Below are positions 11,591 through 23,399 of a stretch of 64,000 bases of DNA, piece by piece. Origin of the DNA: Ceriagrion tenellum (lineage: Eukaryota; Arthropoda; Insecta; Odonata; Coenagrionidae); contig OY720639.1 in assembly GCA_963169105.1 (NCBI GenBank), forward strand, positions 85,604,593 to 85,668,592, written 5' to 3'. The translations under genes were made by a program, and so were the position numbers. The stretch's first letter is position 1, and every line of letters starts with the position of its first letter. Under the pieces are notes generated by a model. It did not search any database, was not told the origin of the DNA, and worked only from the letters and a program-made list of their open reading frames with translations.

Positions 11591-12120
11591 TTAAATTCAA
11601 GTAGCTCTCGTAGGACAACTGTACACATATATATATGAGAATAGACCTACGTAGTAAACGATACAAATAAAGGAATTAAATCGACTACACACGCAATAAA
11701 TTATGCACGAATACTCACGGGCAGCGAATAGCAATGATAATTATGCCTCTGAAGAAATACGTTCAATGTTTTTCACATCCGGTGAATATCAGTGGGTACC
11801 TTCCGCCGGTTTAAGATAAATACTTGAAAGACACGTAACCAATGAGGGTTTTCCTATGCGTCAACACATTGGTGACAAATTTTGTGGATCAATTGCGGAA
11901 TATGAGGTCTTATTAGGAACGGGAAAAAAATTCTCAGTTGTTTGGTTTCGGCATAAGGACAACATGCGTAAACGATTCGCACCCATTGCGGTCCAGAGTA
12001 AGATATCTAGATCATTCACTGCTATGAGAATAGAGTGGTAGGTACTTGATTTATTTTCAGGTGGAAACATTGACAATCAATAGATGTCGATGCTCCGATA
12101 AAGACTAAACGATTAGAGAA
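11591..12120. other. Non-coding stretch, nothing recognised
   Basis: The open frames 11856-12041 (plus) and 11861-12076 (minus) overlap and carry no recognisable domain. The LINE similarity to the right starts only at about 12140. Confidence 0.4.
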
Positions 12121-12139
12121 ATCAGTCAATTTCCCCCAG

Positions 12140-12830
12140 TTAGACCCACTTAGAATACGCTGCCTGTGTTTGGGATCCTCAGGAGGTAGGCTTAAAAACA
12201 GAGTTAAAACACGTGCAGGGAAGATCAGCAAGATACGTGAAAGGCCGTTATGATAGTCTCGTTAGTGTTGCTGAACTCTTGCTACAACTTGGATGGGAAT
12301 CGCTTTCAGACCGTCGTTTGAAAATTAGACTCAATCTTTTATGTCAATTTAAAACGGATTTATTTTCAGACCATGTTTTCAGTATCTTACGAACTCCAGC
12401 ATATTACGGTAGATCAGATCCTGAGAATAAAATAAGGGGAATAGATTGTAGAACGTAAAGGTTTAAAACGTCGTTTTTCCCGCGATCGATAAGAGACCAT
12501 AATGGCTGTGCTGACACTTTAAACCAGGTTAGTTGTCAGGTAGTGTAGCTGATTAATTCATATGCACCCTAATGCATGTTTCTAAATCTGCCGAGTAGTT
12601 CTAACGCCATGTTTTGCAGGTGTCCTGCATGACTCTTGATTCACGTTTACGTATTTGCATTATGGATTATTATAGTAGTTTCCGTAGCATTTGTAGTATA
12701 CCGATAGTTTGGTGCTTGTTGGCGAAAGTAAATTTCTTCACTGTCGTTCATGTTGGTGATAAATCACCCTCTGCCAAACACCCTTTTGGGGGCTTGCAGG
12801 GCAGTAAGTTGATGTAGCTGTAGATGTCAC
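12140..12830 (+). pseudogene. CR1/Jockey-like LINE, 3' part (RT C-terminal region and tail)
   Basis: Translation in one frame from about 12143 gives HLEYAACVWDPQEVGLK, then RSARYVKGRY, LLQLGWESLSDRRLKIRLNL and, past a stop, FKTSFFPRSIRDHNG. This series is typical of the region downstream of the RT domain in CR1/Jockey-type LINEs. The open part (12213-12458) begins mid-domain, and a stop follows at about 12456. The 3' UTR ends near 12820 with 'acacccttttgggggcttgc' and 'gatgtagctgtagatgt', which resembles the tail at about 32490-32560. It is a dead, 5'-truncated insertion. Confidence 0.8.
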
Positions 12831-15800
12831 AAATCCACGTGATCCGGGTCGCATAGTATAGGGGTCATCTTTAGGCGATTTGCAAGCAAGGACCTTCAAT
12901 ATAGATTGTATTCTTCCCTCCATCTCCCTCTGTCTTTGAAACGTGAGCAAATCCGCCATTAATGTTCTTATTTAAGTGTATTGTTCAAAAGTATATCATA
13001 TGTTTTTCAACGTTCTGCTTACTAGGTAGTGCATTTTATTCGAAATAACGACTTGCGTCGTGGCAATAACGCTCAGTGAGCACATTAATGGCGAATATGT
13101 TGCAGAAATTGTATAGAAGACAGAATAACAGTGAATCGAACTGCCTTGATTTGCAAGCTTACAACAGCTCCCCGATACACTCAACTGTCCTATTTAACAT
13201 AGAAGAGAATGTTACTCGTTTGAAAATCACCAGTAGATGACGCTGAAGCATTGAAACCCGGGTCGCGTCGTTTCTTCGTTTTTTGACAAGGTGAGGTTTG
13301 TGAAAGTTCCCACCAGAAAATAAATGTATTGATGGAATGCAACAAACTTTTATAACGACATGTTTAATCCACACAGTGATACCTCGTATCGCGAACTATC
13401 TTCGTTCAGGACCGCGGTTCGTATCTCGAAACTTAGTTTTTCATTCGATCTTGAGGGGAATCGATTAATTCGATCTCTAGTTGAGAATTTTTGGAGAAAT
13501 AAAAAAAAAACTTCGTCCATCTTGCAAGAAAAGTGGATCTCCAACCAAATCTTACCACAATTTTCACTCGCATCAATTAGTATGTGGCACACTACATTCT
13601 AAAAGCGTTACAGTTCGTATATAGCGAATATTTCTTTATTCTAAGGCCCAAACTGAGTACGAAGAAAATTCTTACGCCATAAAATTCGTTAGCTGAGAGG
13701 TTCGTTAGCCCAAATTTTTAGTCATTCAAATTTTTACTCTACCACAGTTTATATGAAATAGAGTGAGACTTTTTGTTTATAGGGAGAGAGCTATGATAAA
13801 CAGAAAATCACCTGATGTTGACGATCATTTGCGGCAAGCCGGGTCGTGTCCCTTCTATATAACCTGTTGTAGTGTAAAAGTTGGGTAAAATAAAACTTGT
13901 AAACTATGGAATACGACCAAGTGACTCAAGTCAGAGTTTTATTCATTCGTAAGACCAAATGAGTGCCACTATACTGGCATAGATCCTTCGCCAAGTGACA
14001 ACGGCGATTAAATTGAGTGCTGCCCGCCGACAAGGATGAATACTTGTCGAGTCACCGACGTATCTTCGGGTCTCGGTCACGGAAAATTCAAGTGAGCGCA
14101 GCAAGCCCACAAGGCCGCGAAAGGTAGAAAACTAGCACTCTGAAACGCATGATGGGGAAACCATTACGGTGGTTTGAAGGAGGAGATATCCAATTACAAT
14201 GCTTTATCATTTATGACCACATTCACACACGAAATGACTTAAGATATTAAGCAACTTCCACTCGGCAAACGAGGGAATGGGATATATGGGCATAAAAATG
14301 GACAAATACAACGCAGGTGAGGAAGGTGGGATATTGCCGCATTCTTATTCGATTCAATAATACGTTAATTTCCACACTTAAACAAGATACAAGGAATAAC
14401 AAAAAACAACAAAAGTGTGGACCCCGTCCTTGGCAGGCGCCTCTCCAGGGTTCGTATGTGTTATCACTGGAATTATACAGCCGCATGGATTATCATAGCT
14501 AATTATTACGACAAATAGTTTATACAGGACCAGGGACCGAAGCTGGGCTCTTTAATTTCGCGTCTAATGCGTAGCATACAGCCGTATTGCCTATGGAATT
14601 CATCTTAGACAAATTTTATCCGATAACTTATGACGAATTCAGATATTTACCATTTTTTTCAAAAAAAAACAGACGAGAATTGGTTCGTAAAACGCCGCAA
14701 AGCATCTTACTGTGGCACCCTGAAAACGATACATGGATTAGGGGTTCATCAGTGAAGTGGAAACTAGATTAAAGATGAAACTTAAGGCTAAGATGAATAC
14801 AAAGTTGATTTCCTACCGGCATCACGGAAATACTCAGGGGGCCGCACTTCGATGATAGCCCAAAAGTTTTGTATTACCAGTATCTAAAGTTCTGTCCTGA
14901 TACAAAACTTTAGTTAGCCCAGATATAGAGTGGGAAGAAACAACGAACATTTACTGTCCAACTTATCGGTGCAAGAATTCGTTCAAAGTCAACCAGAGAC
15001 ATTCAAAGCATAATGAACACTGAAAAAGCAAATGGGCATGTTTTTCTCCCCTCTTTTTAACCCCGAGGCCCCTAACTTTAGCTTGACATCTTATGGGATA
15101 TTAATATATTGGATTGAAAAGTACCTGGAGATGACGCTGAAGCATTTATGACCACATTCACAAGAAATTACTTAAAGAGATTAAGTAACTTCCGCCTGGA
15201 TAAATAAAAAATAATATGCGTTCACGGACCTTATCATAGTTTGAAGAAGAGAGAACTGTAAAACATGACGGGTAACTATTGGATGGTTGATATGGGATGG
15301 GTGGCATAGAGCACATCCTGCCACACGCCTTTTTGCCGGATAATAGGGCACAATGAAGAGCCGGACAATTTTATATTTTTGCCATGAGCCACAATTCCAA
15401 ATATTCCAAGTGTAGGCCTAGATATCCCGAAATTTCCCACTTTGTCACTCATAAGAGCTGCAGAACTGAAGTGACAAGTGGGATGAATGGCCAGATGGGA
15501 GAATTTCTTTTTCAGTCAATAATCCTAAGATTGGTTTAACGTAGCCCCCCACTCAAATCTCCAAGCAGCTAATCTCTTCGTAATTTCGTATTTCTTTTCC
15601 TTCATATCGTTCATCACTTGTTCTATTCACACTCACAGCCTCAAAACAAACAAAGTTCGCATTTCATATGCGAACAAAGCATAACGATTATTGCTATTTG
15701 TCAATACATGTGTACAGCGAGACAGTCACGAGAGATTATAATCCACCTGTTGTCTCGAACCATTAATCCTATTTAACATTCCAATGCCTTGACACGATCG

Positions 15801-16690
15801 TATTTATTTCTTGAGCGGGCCTCAAAATTGAAACTTCAGTTCATAATTCAGTACCAATACAGAACAATATGACACGCATTGTCAGCGTATTACACTTTTT
15901 ATGGTCGTTTCGCTGTGGAACGAGTAACAGCCGCGGACAAATCAAACGTTCAAAATCGTTATTTCTTAACACCACTGCACTTAAGGTAATCACGTCCTGG
16001 CGAGAAAGAAACACAAATTGAATCATGCGCAATAGAGATATTAGCAGTAATATGAATATGACATCAGTTCATAAAACTCCACGAGAATTTTAAGGAGTAA
16101 AATTATTTTCATATCGTCACGTAGTTCCATCAATGATGGCCAATAGTTTGATATAAATTATTAGCACTTCAACACGAAATTTTCTGTGAGAGAAGTACGT
16201 AAAACTAAAGGAACAACGGTTAGAGTATTTCTATATCCACGAAATCAAAAGCAAAAGCGCAGCATGCAAAGGCCCAAGCACCAACACCAAATACATTTTA
16301 CTAAAAAATGTCTAAAGTTAAGCCAAAATGGCACACTTTTGGAATCATTTACAAGGTATAAATGCTAAACTTTCAGCGCAAAAAATATCATACAAACTTG
16401 ATGCATATTTTTATAATTTTCAAGAGAGCATGCACGTAGCCACACAAAACACATTCCCGTCAAGAAATGTCGGATTTCAATGCACAAAAAATGGACGGTC
16501 ATATTGAAATTTTTCAAAGCAACACGTTTATTTTCCTGGATCGAGAAAGAAACTGTTGGAACAAAATGTCCTTTTATTTAGTTTCCAAAACGGAAACGCC
16601 TTTGGTGAAGCCAGTTCTTTCTTTCATGTTTACGAGAGAACCCCGAGGGGTTGACCAGTAAACAAAAACACGTAAATAAATAAATAAACT
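12831..16690. other. Long non-coding stretch with two short duplicated segments
   Basis: No open frame here has a recognisable domain. A segment of about 60 bp at about 14205-14265 ('catttatgaccacattcaca') recurs at about 15146-15205, and 'agatgacgctgaagcatt' occurs at about 13236 and 15130. These are probably parts of an undescribed dispersed repeat. The rest shows nothing. Confidence 0.4.
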
Positions 16691-16699
16691 TGATAGCGT

Positions 16700-17600
16700 A
16701 ACAATACCATTCCTGTTCCGGCTACTCGCACGAAGAATCAGCTGGTTCCGCTGGACGCGTTCCTCCGTATATTCGGGAGTTCAGGCAGAAGACACCTATC
16801 TTCCGGAGCGGAGGGTGTTGTACAGGTGAGCTGCCCGGCGGAATATTCGTCCGGAAGATGAATGAAAACACTCCGAAATCTCCGGTAAATATATATCACT
16901 CCGATAATCCTTGAGACGGCAACAATGGGAACACTCCGCGCAATCACTGCGCAGCGGAACAACACATCACCACCGCCATCACCGGCGGAAAAAGCACGAG
17001 GGAGACACACTTGGGCACGTGCGGTTTTATTTCCAATTATACTTCCATTCGCAATCACCAACGCACACAACAAGCACTGAGAACTTTTTGATTCTCAAAA
17101 TCACACGTCGACTATTTCACGAGATTCCTCGAGATATATCATTGACAAAGACAGGGAGGACCACCAACAGCAACGCAAGGCGAAGAGGAAAGTGTGGGGA
17201 GAGAGTGAGAGACGAAAGAGACTCCGACACGACCGACGCAACCGGCGCTCTACGGCGGACTCTGGTGAGGGCCTTCCTGGCTCTGTGAGTGTGGTGGTCG
17301 CCGATGCGAAAGAGCCCGCCCCCCCAACCTTCCCCTTTTCCACGCCCGCCGCCAAGCCGGTTTCTCCTTCTGTCACGGGGAAGGGGGAGTCAAATGGGAG
17401 GGAGGGAAGGTGTTGCGCGCGCATCCGGCCATGTGACGTCTCGACCGCGTCCTCAACCTTGAGCAGACGATGACGTCTCCTACCATCTCTTCGCCCGCGC
17501 CGCCGCCGCCGACTCCGCCGCGGCTAAACAGAAAACCGAACGCTCGCCGCCGACGCCTCGTCCGCGGCTGACCAATAGCCCGACGGCGACTCATGCCCCG
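16700..17600. promoter_or_regulatory. CpG island, candidate promoter
   Basis: GC content and CpG frequency rise sharply, peaking at 17180-17580 with runs such as CGCCGCCGCCGCCGACTCCG. Overlapping open frames on both strands (16738-17594) are the expected by-product of high GC content and have no recognisable domains. Potential plus-strand splice donors occur (CTG|GTGAGG at about 17269, TCT|GTGAGT at about 17285). The most economical reading is an unmethylated promoter or 5' untranslated exon of a gene whose other exons I cannot identify; direction is undetermined. Confidence 0.5.
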
Positions 17601-17609
17601 TTCACATTA

Positions 17610-18260
17610 CTAGGAGCATGCCCTGTTTACATTACTTCTGGCTATCTAACACAACATAAAATAATTATAAATATATTATTACGGTTTTCCTTGGCTTTAA
17701 TTTTTTGATTCTATGCAAACTGTAGGACTGGATAATATTTAAACATTTTCGTCCATTAACAACGAAATATGCGTTCTAAAAAATTGCGCTTGCCATTATT
17801 TGTATCCTTATTTATTTCTGCAACTTTTGGTGGAAAGTCAACCCTGTAGATCACGTAGTTTTCCCTAGGCTGAGTTACAAAGTTCGTGAAGTTGACAAAA
17901 TTGCAAAATAGGGTGCGCGATGTCGATTATTGCATTAACGTGTCTCCATTTTTTGTTGCATCAAATAATAAAAATATTGCTGAAATTAAATACAATTATC
18001 TTTAAAGTGGTGTGTAAAGTATTGCACTAGCATTTACACGGAAAAAGATATACATTCTCAAAGTACAGCGGCACATAATTTTGACGCCGACTGTAGTAAG
18101 TTCACCGTGTAAACGCAGGTTGGCACTAACCCTCGTCAACTTTTAAGTCACGCTGGAGTTACTAGGGTTGGCGCTGGTGGCCATCATTTTAAAGGCGTGT
18201 AAATCCAGATTAGTTAGAATAGTAAAGTTATCCAGTCCACATGTAGCTTTTATTTGAAGC
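17610..18260 (+). repeat. Dispersed repeat D, copy 1
   Basis: The distal part (about 18130-18260, with 'ggttggcgctggt' and 'atccagtccacatgtag') matches the reverse complement of 38905-39050. The start ('catgccctgtttacattact') matches the far end of that copy near 39110. The family is unknown and no coding sequence is visible. Confidence 0.5.
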
Positions 18261-18600
18261 TCTCAATATATTACGACAGTTTCTCTTGTCATCTTCCATA
18301 TCTAAGCGTCCAATCCAAGTTTCTTGATGTATTTAGATGCATGAGTGTATGATGGACCGTGTTTTAAGTTCAACATTTACCTTAAAGGCACAATCGAGGA
18401 CGGGTCATGGAAAAGAACTTGGAAGAAAACGCCATTTATTCCGCTGCATAAATTGAGGCAAGAACTCGAAATAAGAGTTATCCAAAAATCTTGAATGTCA
18501 AGATAACATCTTGAATTGTATTTACCTATTATAAAAGAGTGCAAACGATATAATAACGTAATACTCGGGGTATCTTAATGGTAGAGTATAGCATAGTGGC
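18260..18600. other. Non-coding, nothing recognised
   Basis: AT-rich flank before the LINE similarity begins. No feature seen. Confidence 0.4.
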
Positions 18601-20150
18601 ATGTCACTCTATTAATGTCATTTATCCTCTCAATTTTCATCTTCCGATGCATAAAGTGATGTCTAGACATGTTCCATTATTTGGTTCCTCTCTTAAAGTA
18701 GCTAAGATTATTCCTTTCTACAAAGGAAAAGGCAGTTGGTAACACATGAATTCCTATCGACCCATCTTACTAAATCAATTTAGCAAAATTTTTGAAGTTG
18801 TTTTTTTATTCTCGTCGGGTATAACTCACTTCGAATCCAAAAATTTAGTATTCACATCCCAGCATGGTTTCAGGAAATTCGGGTCCACTACTACTGCCAC
18901 TTACCATGTCATAAATAAAATGCTATCTGACTTGGACAACAGACTAGAATCCCTAACTCTAATGTTTGAATTTTCAAAAGGCTTTGATTGTGTTAATCAT
19001 AATCTTCTATTGCAAAAACTTGAGTTTTTAGGTATCAGAGGAACAGCATATAGTTGGATTAAGTCCTGTCTTAGTGATAGGCAACAGAGTGTTATCCTCT
19101 CAATACTCGGGGCCAACTTTATATCCCCTGTGAAAAAAGTTGACTCTGGTGTACCCCAAGGTTCTGTTTTAGGCCCAATACTATTTCTTTTGTATATAAA
19201 CGACCTCCCAGACATGTTTCAATCTACACCAGGTGTACTCCCAATATTGTATGCTGATGATACCAGTATGTTAGTGTCAGCTTCCTCAATTGAAAGTCTG
19301 GCTATAAAATCTAATAATTCTGTACATCGCCTACAAGAGTGGTGTAATGAAAATTCTCTTCTTTTCAATGTGGAGAAATCAAATTTTATTTATTTTTCCA
19401 ATAAAAATAAACATATAGCACCTATCTCCGTAAATGTAAATGGCAACCCTATTCCACAGAATAAGTGTTCTTCCTTTTTGGGTGTCACTCTAGACAGTCG
19501 TGTGTCTTGGGACGGTCAGATTCAGAAACCCCGAATTAAGAAACTGAGCTCTGTCTGTTTCTTAATTCGATCAATCAGACAAACTGAAAATAATGATGTG
19601 CTATTTTCAATTCGTTATGGTGAGTTTTACTCACAGGTAATGTTCAGTATTCTCTTCTGGGGCCCTACACCCAATGCCAAATTAATATTCAAAATTCAAA
19701 ACAGATGTCTGCGGCTGATTGGTAAAGCTTCTCTCCATGCCATATGTCGCCCCCTCTTTCAGAAATTTGGTATTTTACCCCTTCCCTGTTTATACATGCA
19801 TGCTGCAATTATTTGTTCCAAGAAAATTCTTTCCAATTATGCCTATAATAATGACATTCATAGTTATCATACAAGGAGCTCTGCTGACCTCCACCAATTG
19901 CAGGTTAGAACAAGAAACTCAAGTTATGCCCCTATGGATATGGGCCGTTTATTGTATAACAAGCTTCCTGGTGAAGTTAAGAGGGCAATGACGATGGCCC
20001 TCTTCAAATCAAAATTACATGGCTTCTTACTAAGAAATTTATTTTACTCTGTTGATGAATTTCTTCATCCGTAAAGTTTTCATTTGTTTTATATATGCCT
20101 GTATTGACGTGTCCTATAATTGTACTATAAAATCGCTGGACAAATAAATA
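18600..20150 (+). pseudogene. Jockey-superfamily LINE reverse transcriptase, 5'-truncated, intact 3' end
   Basis: An open frame of 442 codons runs from 18746 to 20074. It contains the non-LTR RT blocks in order: NSYRPILLNQFSKIFE (residues 2-17), QHGFRKFGSTT (39-49), motif A as MFEFSKGFDCV (73-83), motif B SGVPQGSVLGP (134-144) and motif C YADD (169-172), then the thumb and C-terminal region. Similarity continues upstream in the same frame (SLKVAKIIPFYKGKGSW) through a TAA at 18740-18742, so the first ATG at 18746 is not the true start. The motif A Asp that binds catalytic metal is Glu (residue 75). The endonuclease and ORF1 are missing. With the premature stop and the altered catalytic residue this copy should be inactive, though otherwise it looks fairly young. 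Confidence 0.9.
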
Positions 20151-20172
20151 TTTATTATTATTATTATTATTA
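20151..20172 (+). repeat. (TTA)n tail of the LINE
   Basis: About seven TTA units directly follow the LINE 3' UTR (AATAAATA at about 20143), marking its 3' integration boundary. Confidence 0.85.
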
Positions 20173-20189
20173 AAGGAAGTGCTGAACTG

Positions 20190-20478
20190 AGTGCCTCGCG
20201 CGCCGTCTGTTTTCAAAGATTAGGGCGCTCTCCGACCACCCTCCACGCCGGGTTCCAATATTCAACACTTGAATTTTTAACATTGGTAATTCAATATTCC
20301 GATTGAAAATATTAGTTCTTCAATATACAATATCCCAATTACAAATATTGGTTTTTTCCGACCACCAATATCCAATAGAGGACATTGGTATTGGTCGTTC
20401 CAAAATTGTGATTTTGGAATCCCAATATTAAAAAATATTGATATTGGATCCAATATGTCAGAAAACCGCCCAGCCCTA
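20190..20478 (-). mobile_element. Partial hAT-type element of the 'CCAATATT' family
   Basis: The right terminus CCGCCCAGCCCTA (20466-20478) and the interior, dominated by CAATATT/AATATTGG iterations, match the reverse complement of one half of the element at 51352-52923. The shared unique segment includes 'agattagggcgctctccgac'. Only this half is present; the other side is bounded by the LINE tail at 20172, which suggests that LINE insertion or deletion removed the rest. Confidence 0.7.
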
Positions 20479-20539
20479 CTCGGGTACTTATTGATACGAA
20501 TCGCTCAACCATAGAGTAATGAAGTATCATATCATAGTA

Positions 20540-21075
20540 TGAAGTGTCATATATACATATCAGGAGAAATATTTGCAAAAAAATCCTGTCTAGGGATATG
20601 TTTCGCAGGTTTAAAACAGGATATTCTTGACAGGGGTATTTGTACCATGGTGTACAGCATTCCGGTCAGGATACTGTTTGTGAGGAAAAAAACCTGTCTA
20701 AGGGCATATTCCGTGGGTTTAAAACAAGATATACTTTACAGGGGCGCGTCTCACATTAAACTGTAAAGTATATTTATCAGGTGACATTTCTGCAGGAAAA
20801 ATCCTGTTTAGGATATGTTTCGCAGTTTAAAAACAGGACTTTATACTTTACAGGGGTATTTCTTACATCATACAGTAGAGTATACCGGTCAGGATAGACT
20901 TTGGCAGGAAAAAACCTGTCTAGGGGCGTGTTTCGTGGGTTTAAAACAGTATACACTTCACAGGAGCGCGTCTCACTTAAACTGTACAGTATACATATCA
21001 GGAGTCATATTTGCAGGAAAAATCCTGTCTAGAGATATGTTTCGCATGTTTAAATCAGGACATAATTTGAGTGAA
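20540..21075. repeat. Higher-order tandem repeat, about 110-bp subunits in an A-B-A-B-A order
   Basis: Five subunits contain the landmark GGAAAAA(T/A)CCTGTCTAGG: near 20577, 20685, 20796, 20908 and 21015. A subunits (20577, 20796, 21015; spacing 219) carry 'ggatatgtttcgca', and B subunits (20685, 20908; spacing 223) carry 'gggcatattccgtgggttta' plus 'ggggcgcgtctcac'. The alternation makes a higher-order unit of about 220 bp. Open frames through it (20539-20766, 20815-21201) are incidental. Confidence 0.85.
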
Positions 21076-21329
21076 GTATTATATTTGCTCTATGGCTCAA
21101 CGTACCGGGAGCGGATTACGGTCGTTGTTGTGGGAGGGCGGGGCGATTCGCAATTTTCAGGGAGTCTGAGGCTTATGGAATACCTAACGGCCATGGCGTA
21201 GCCATGTGGAGGTGAGGGTTACAGCTGCCCACCTTTTCATCCGCCAAATCAAAATAATAACTTTTCGAGATACGAAATTTCTTCATATTCCATTTTCGCC
21301 TCTTTTTTTTTGCTGGACGATTTTGTTGG

Positions 21330-21500
21330 CCCGTATGTCCCTGGAATCCCAACAGGTTACCGAGCCTGTCATCAGGTTTTCCAGGGACCGGACCAACAGA
21401 ACCTGACATACATCCATGCCCTGGGTGGTGAAAAACCCACCCAGGCGGGACTCGAACCCGCGACCCTCACCTTATCCGCCACCGGGGCCGGCGCACAGTG
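21330..21500 (-). mobile_element. tRNA-derived SINE, related to family 1
   Basis: On the minus strand the B box GGTTCGAGTCC (21448-21458) sits in a head nearly identical to family 1 ('gcgggttcgagtcccgcct'), but the body differs ('ctgggtgggtttttcaccac'). A foldback of 'ccagggaccggaccaacag' type lies at its 3' side (21340-21410). It is a sister family or a chimaera with the same tRNA-like head. Confidence 0.7.
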
Positions 21501-22720
21501 GTCGGAAAACGCAATCTGGCTGGACAAAATTGAAAAGTCAAAGTGGAAATTTCCGACCAAAAGTGGTGTAACGGAAAGGAATATACTTTAGGTTGCATTA
21601 ATTCATAATTCTTCCCGATTGAACAAGACGTAGCCATCCAGAGGATTTCAAAGTTATGACTTCCTATTCGCACCATTCATTCGTAAAATTAGTTTCTAAT
21701 TTTTTGTACTCACATACTTTTAAAATGAACCAATCTCAATACTGGAGGCATTTTTTCCTGTGATAACGGCACAAATGCCGTATTTAATAAGACGAAATAA
21801 AGGGCAATTGGAATATTTTTGCGAAAATGTATAAATCGAGACCTATAAAACATATCCCACTTCGTCCCGCCAAGATATTTGCACTAATACATAGCTTGAA
21901 GTAACAAGAAACGTCTTTCGTGAAACGTTTTTATCCGCCCCTACTTTTACCATTTCGAATTACTCTTCAAATACTGAGGCAACCACCAGCCGTTCGAACC
22001 GGACTTCGCGCCCCACAGCGATGGCGGGAGACGCCGTGACTCCTCTGTAGGCCAAGAGACAAGGCGTCACTCGATGTTATGCAATGTGCTGAAATTAATT
22101 GGGTGTGAATTATTGTTATCCAGAGCCTCATTTACTTCTAATCTCGCTGCGACCGTTGGAGTCACAGATTGCAACTTAGCTGACTTGGGTTCCATTTGTG
22201 ATGATACTCAGCGAAGAGCAAATGATATGGATTAATTAAATTCAAATAGGAAAGAGACTCGTCAGCAGGAATAGGGGCGGCGAATGGTTTCGTCTAAACA
22301 CTTTCCAAGTCTTATAATTTTGCCTGCGTATTTGACCATCGCCATTCTTGGGCCACATGATAATAATACGAAATGCAAGAGTCAGACACTTTTTGATCAG
22401 TGATAATTTCTGCAACTCAACGAGTGAGATCAAGCGTGTTGTCATTAGCTAGCTTCTCCTTACTGTGAATGGTCGAGAAAAGTTGCTATGGAGATTCAAA
22501 TGCGTACGAAACGAGAGCTTTTTTGTGTGTTACGTGAAAAAGTTGGCCAAAGCGAGCAGGAAGATCATCTCATTTATTTTTTGAATGAGATAATAGGTAA
22601 AGTTTCTCAGTGAGTACAGCATGGAAGTAGAATTACGGCATTGTTTATCGATTTATATTAATGGATATGCCATTTCTCAGGTCAAAATAAGGAATTAAAG
22701 GCGACCCAAAGAAATGCTTT
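21501..22720. other. Non-coding stretch, nothing recognised
   Basis: No recognisable coding or repeat structure. The open frame 22242-22445 (minus) has no domain. Confidence 0.4.
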
Positions 22721-23159
22721 ATGCCAAAGGTTAACGGAAGGTGGAGAACATGTAAGAGAACTACGAAGCGCTTTCTCACAAAAAATCGACAATGGCTCGA
22801 TTTACATTTTGACAAGCTGCCAATCTCCTTGGTGATCGAATCTCGTCCAAGTAAGTTTAGATATGGATATGAATTTTGTACAGAACTACCCTTAGCTTAT
22901 GATACACTTATGGTATATTTCATCTACCTAGGAAGCGGACATCCTCTGGAGGACTTTGAGCATAGTTCCGATCGTACCAAGAGAAGGAGAGTAGTAGTAT
23001 GTGAGGGGACAAGCACGGGAGAGCTGGCGTACGCGATGAGGCGAAACCTGCGCTCGGAGGGCCTCGAGACTGCTGCAAGCCTAGTCTACGAAGCCTTCAA
23101 TACAACCCCGACTTGTCCCTACAAAATAGCCAAGGCTTGGAAAAAATCGCACGCCAATG
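22721..23159 (+). CDS. Unrecognised candidate gene, 5' coding part
   Basis: The frame starts at ATG 22721 (in-frame TAA upstream at 22688) and is open to 23185. A splice donor AATG|GTGAGA at 23160 would end the exon after KSHAN, so more exons are expected but none was identified. The stretch 22851-22931 has canonical intron ends (GTAAGT...CTACCTAG), is 81 bp long, a multiple of three and free of stops. Removing it brings ESRP next to RSGHPLEDFE without shifting frame. Visible features are a basic N-terminus (RWRTCKRTTKRFL) and the block DFEHSSDRTKRRR followed by ELAYAMRRNLRSEG. The latter recalls uncharacterised, often transposon-linked arthropod and cnidarian proteins (from memory, unverified). 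No function is assigned. Confidence 0.5.
22851..22931 (+). other. Possible in-frame 81-bp intron
   Basis: Bounded by GTAAGT and CTACCTAG. Because it is a multiple of three and lacks a stop, both the spliced and unspliced transcripts would be open. Confidence 0.45.
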
Positions 23160-23360
23160 GTGAGAGTTTGTGTTTTTTAGAATAATTATATCAGGATTTA
23201 ATTTTTTTTTAAATTTTGGATTTAGTTAGTAATTTGTTTACAGGGTCTTCTCTCTTTTTCTCCTTTTTCCTCAACTTTTTTACTAATTTTTACCTCAACT
23301 TTTGTACCAATAGTTTTATAAAAACCTGGCTGTGTATCTCCCTTTTTGTGTTATAAAACC

Positions 23361-23392
23361 CTGAAGATGCCAATATATTTGGCGAAACATTG
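23361..23392 (+). repeat. Hammerhead-like / PLE terminal signature
   Basis: CTGAAGATGCC, an AT loop, GGCGAAAC: the core segments CTGAAGA and GAAA surround a short GCC/GGC stem with one unpaired T. No adjacent PLE coding region was found. Confidence 0.45.
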
Positions 23393-23399
23393 GCTGTGA

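Noticed and set aside
16738..17594. Overlapping open frames of 90-125 codons on both strands in the GC-rich region
   Set aside because: Composition artefact of a CpG island; no domain, start context or splice consistency.
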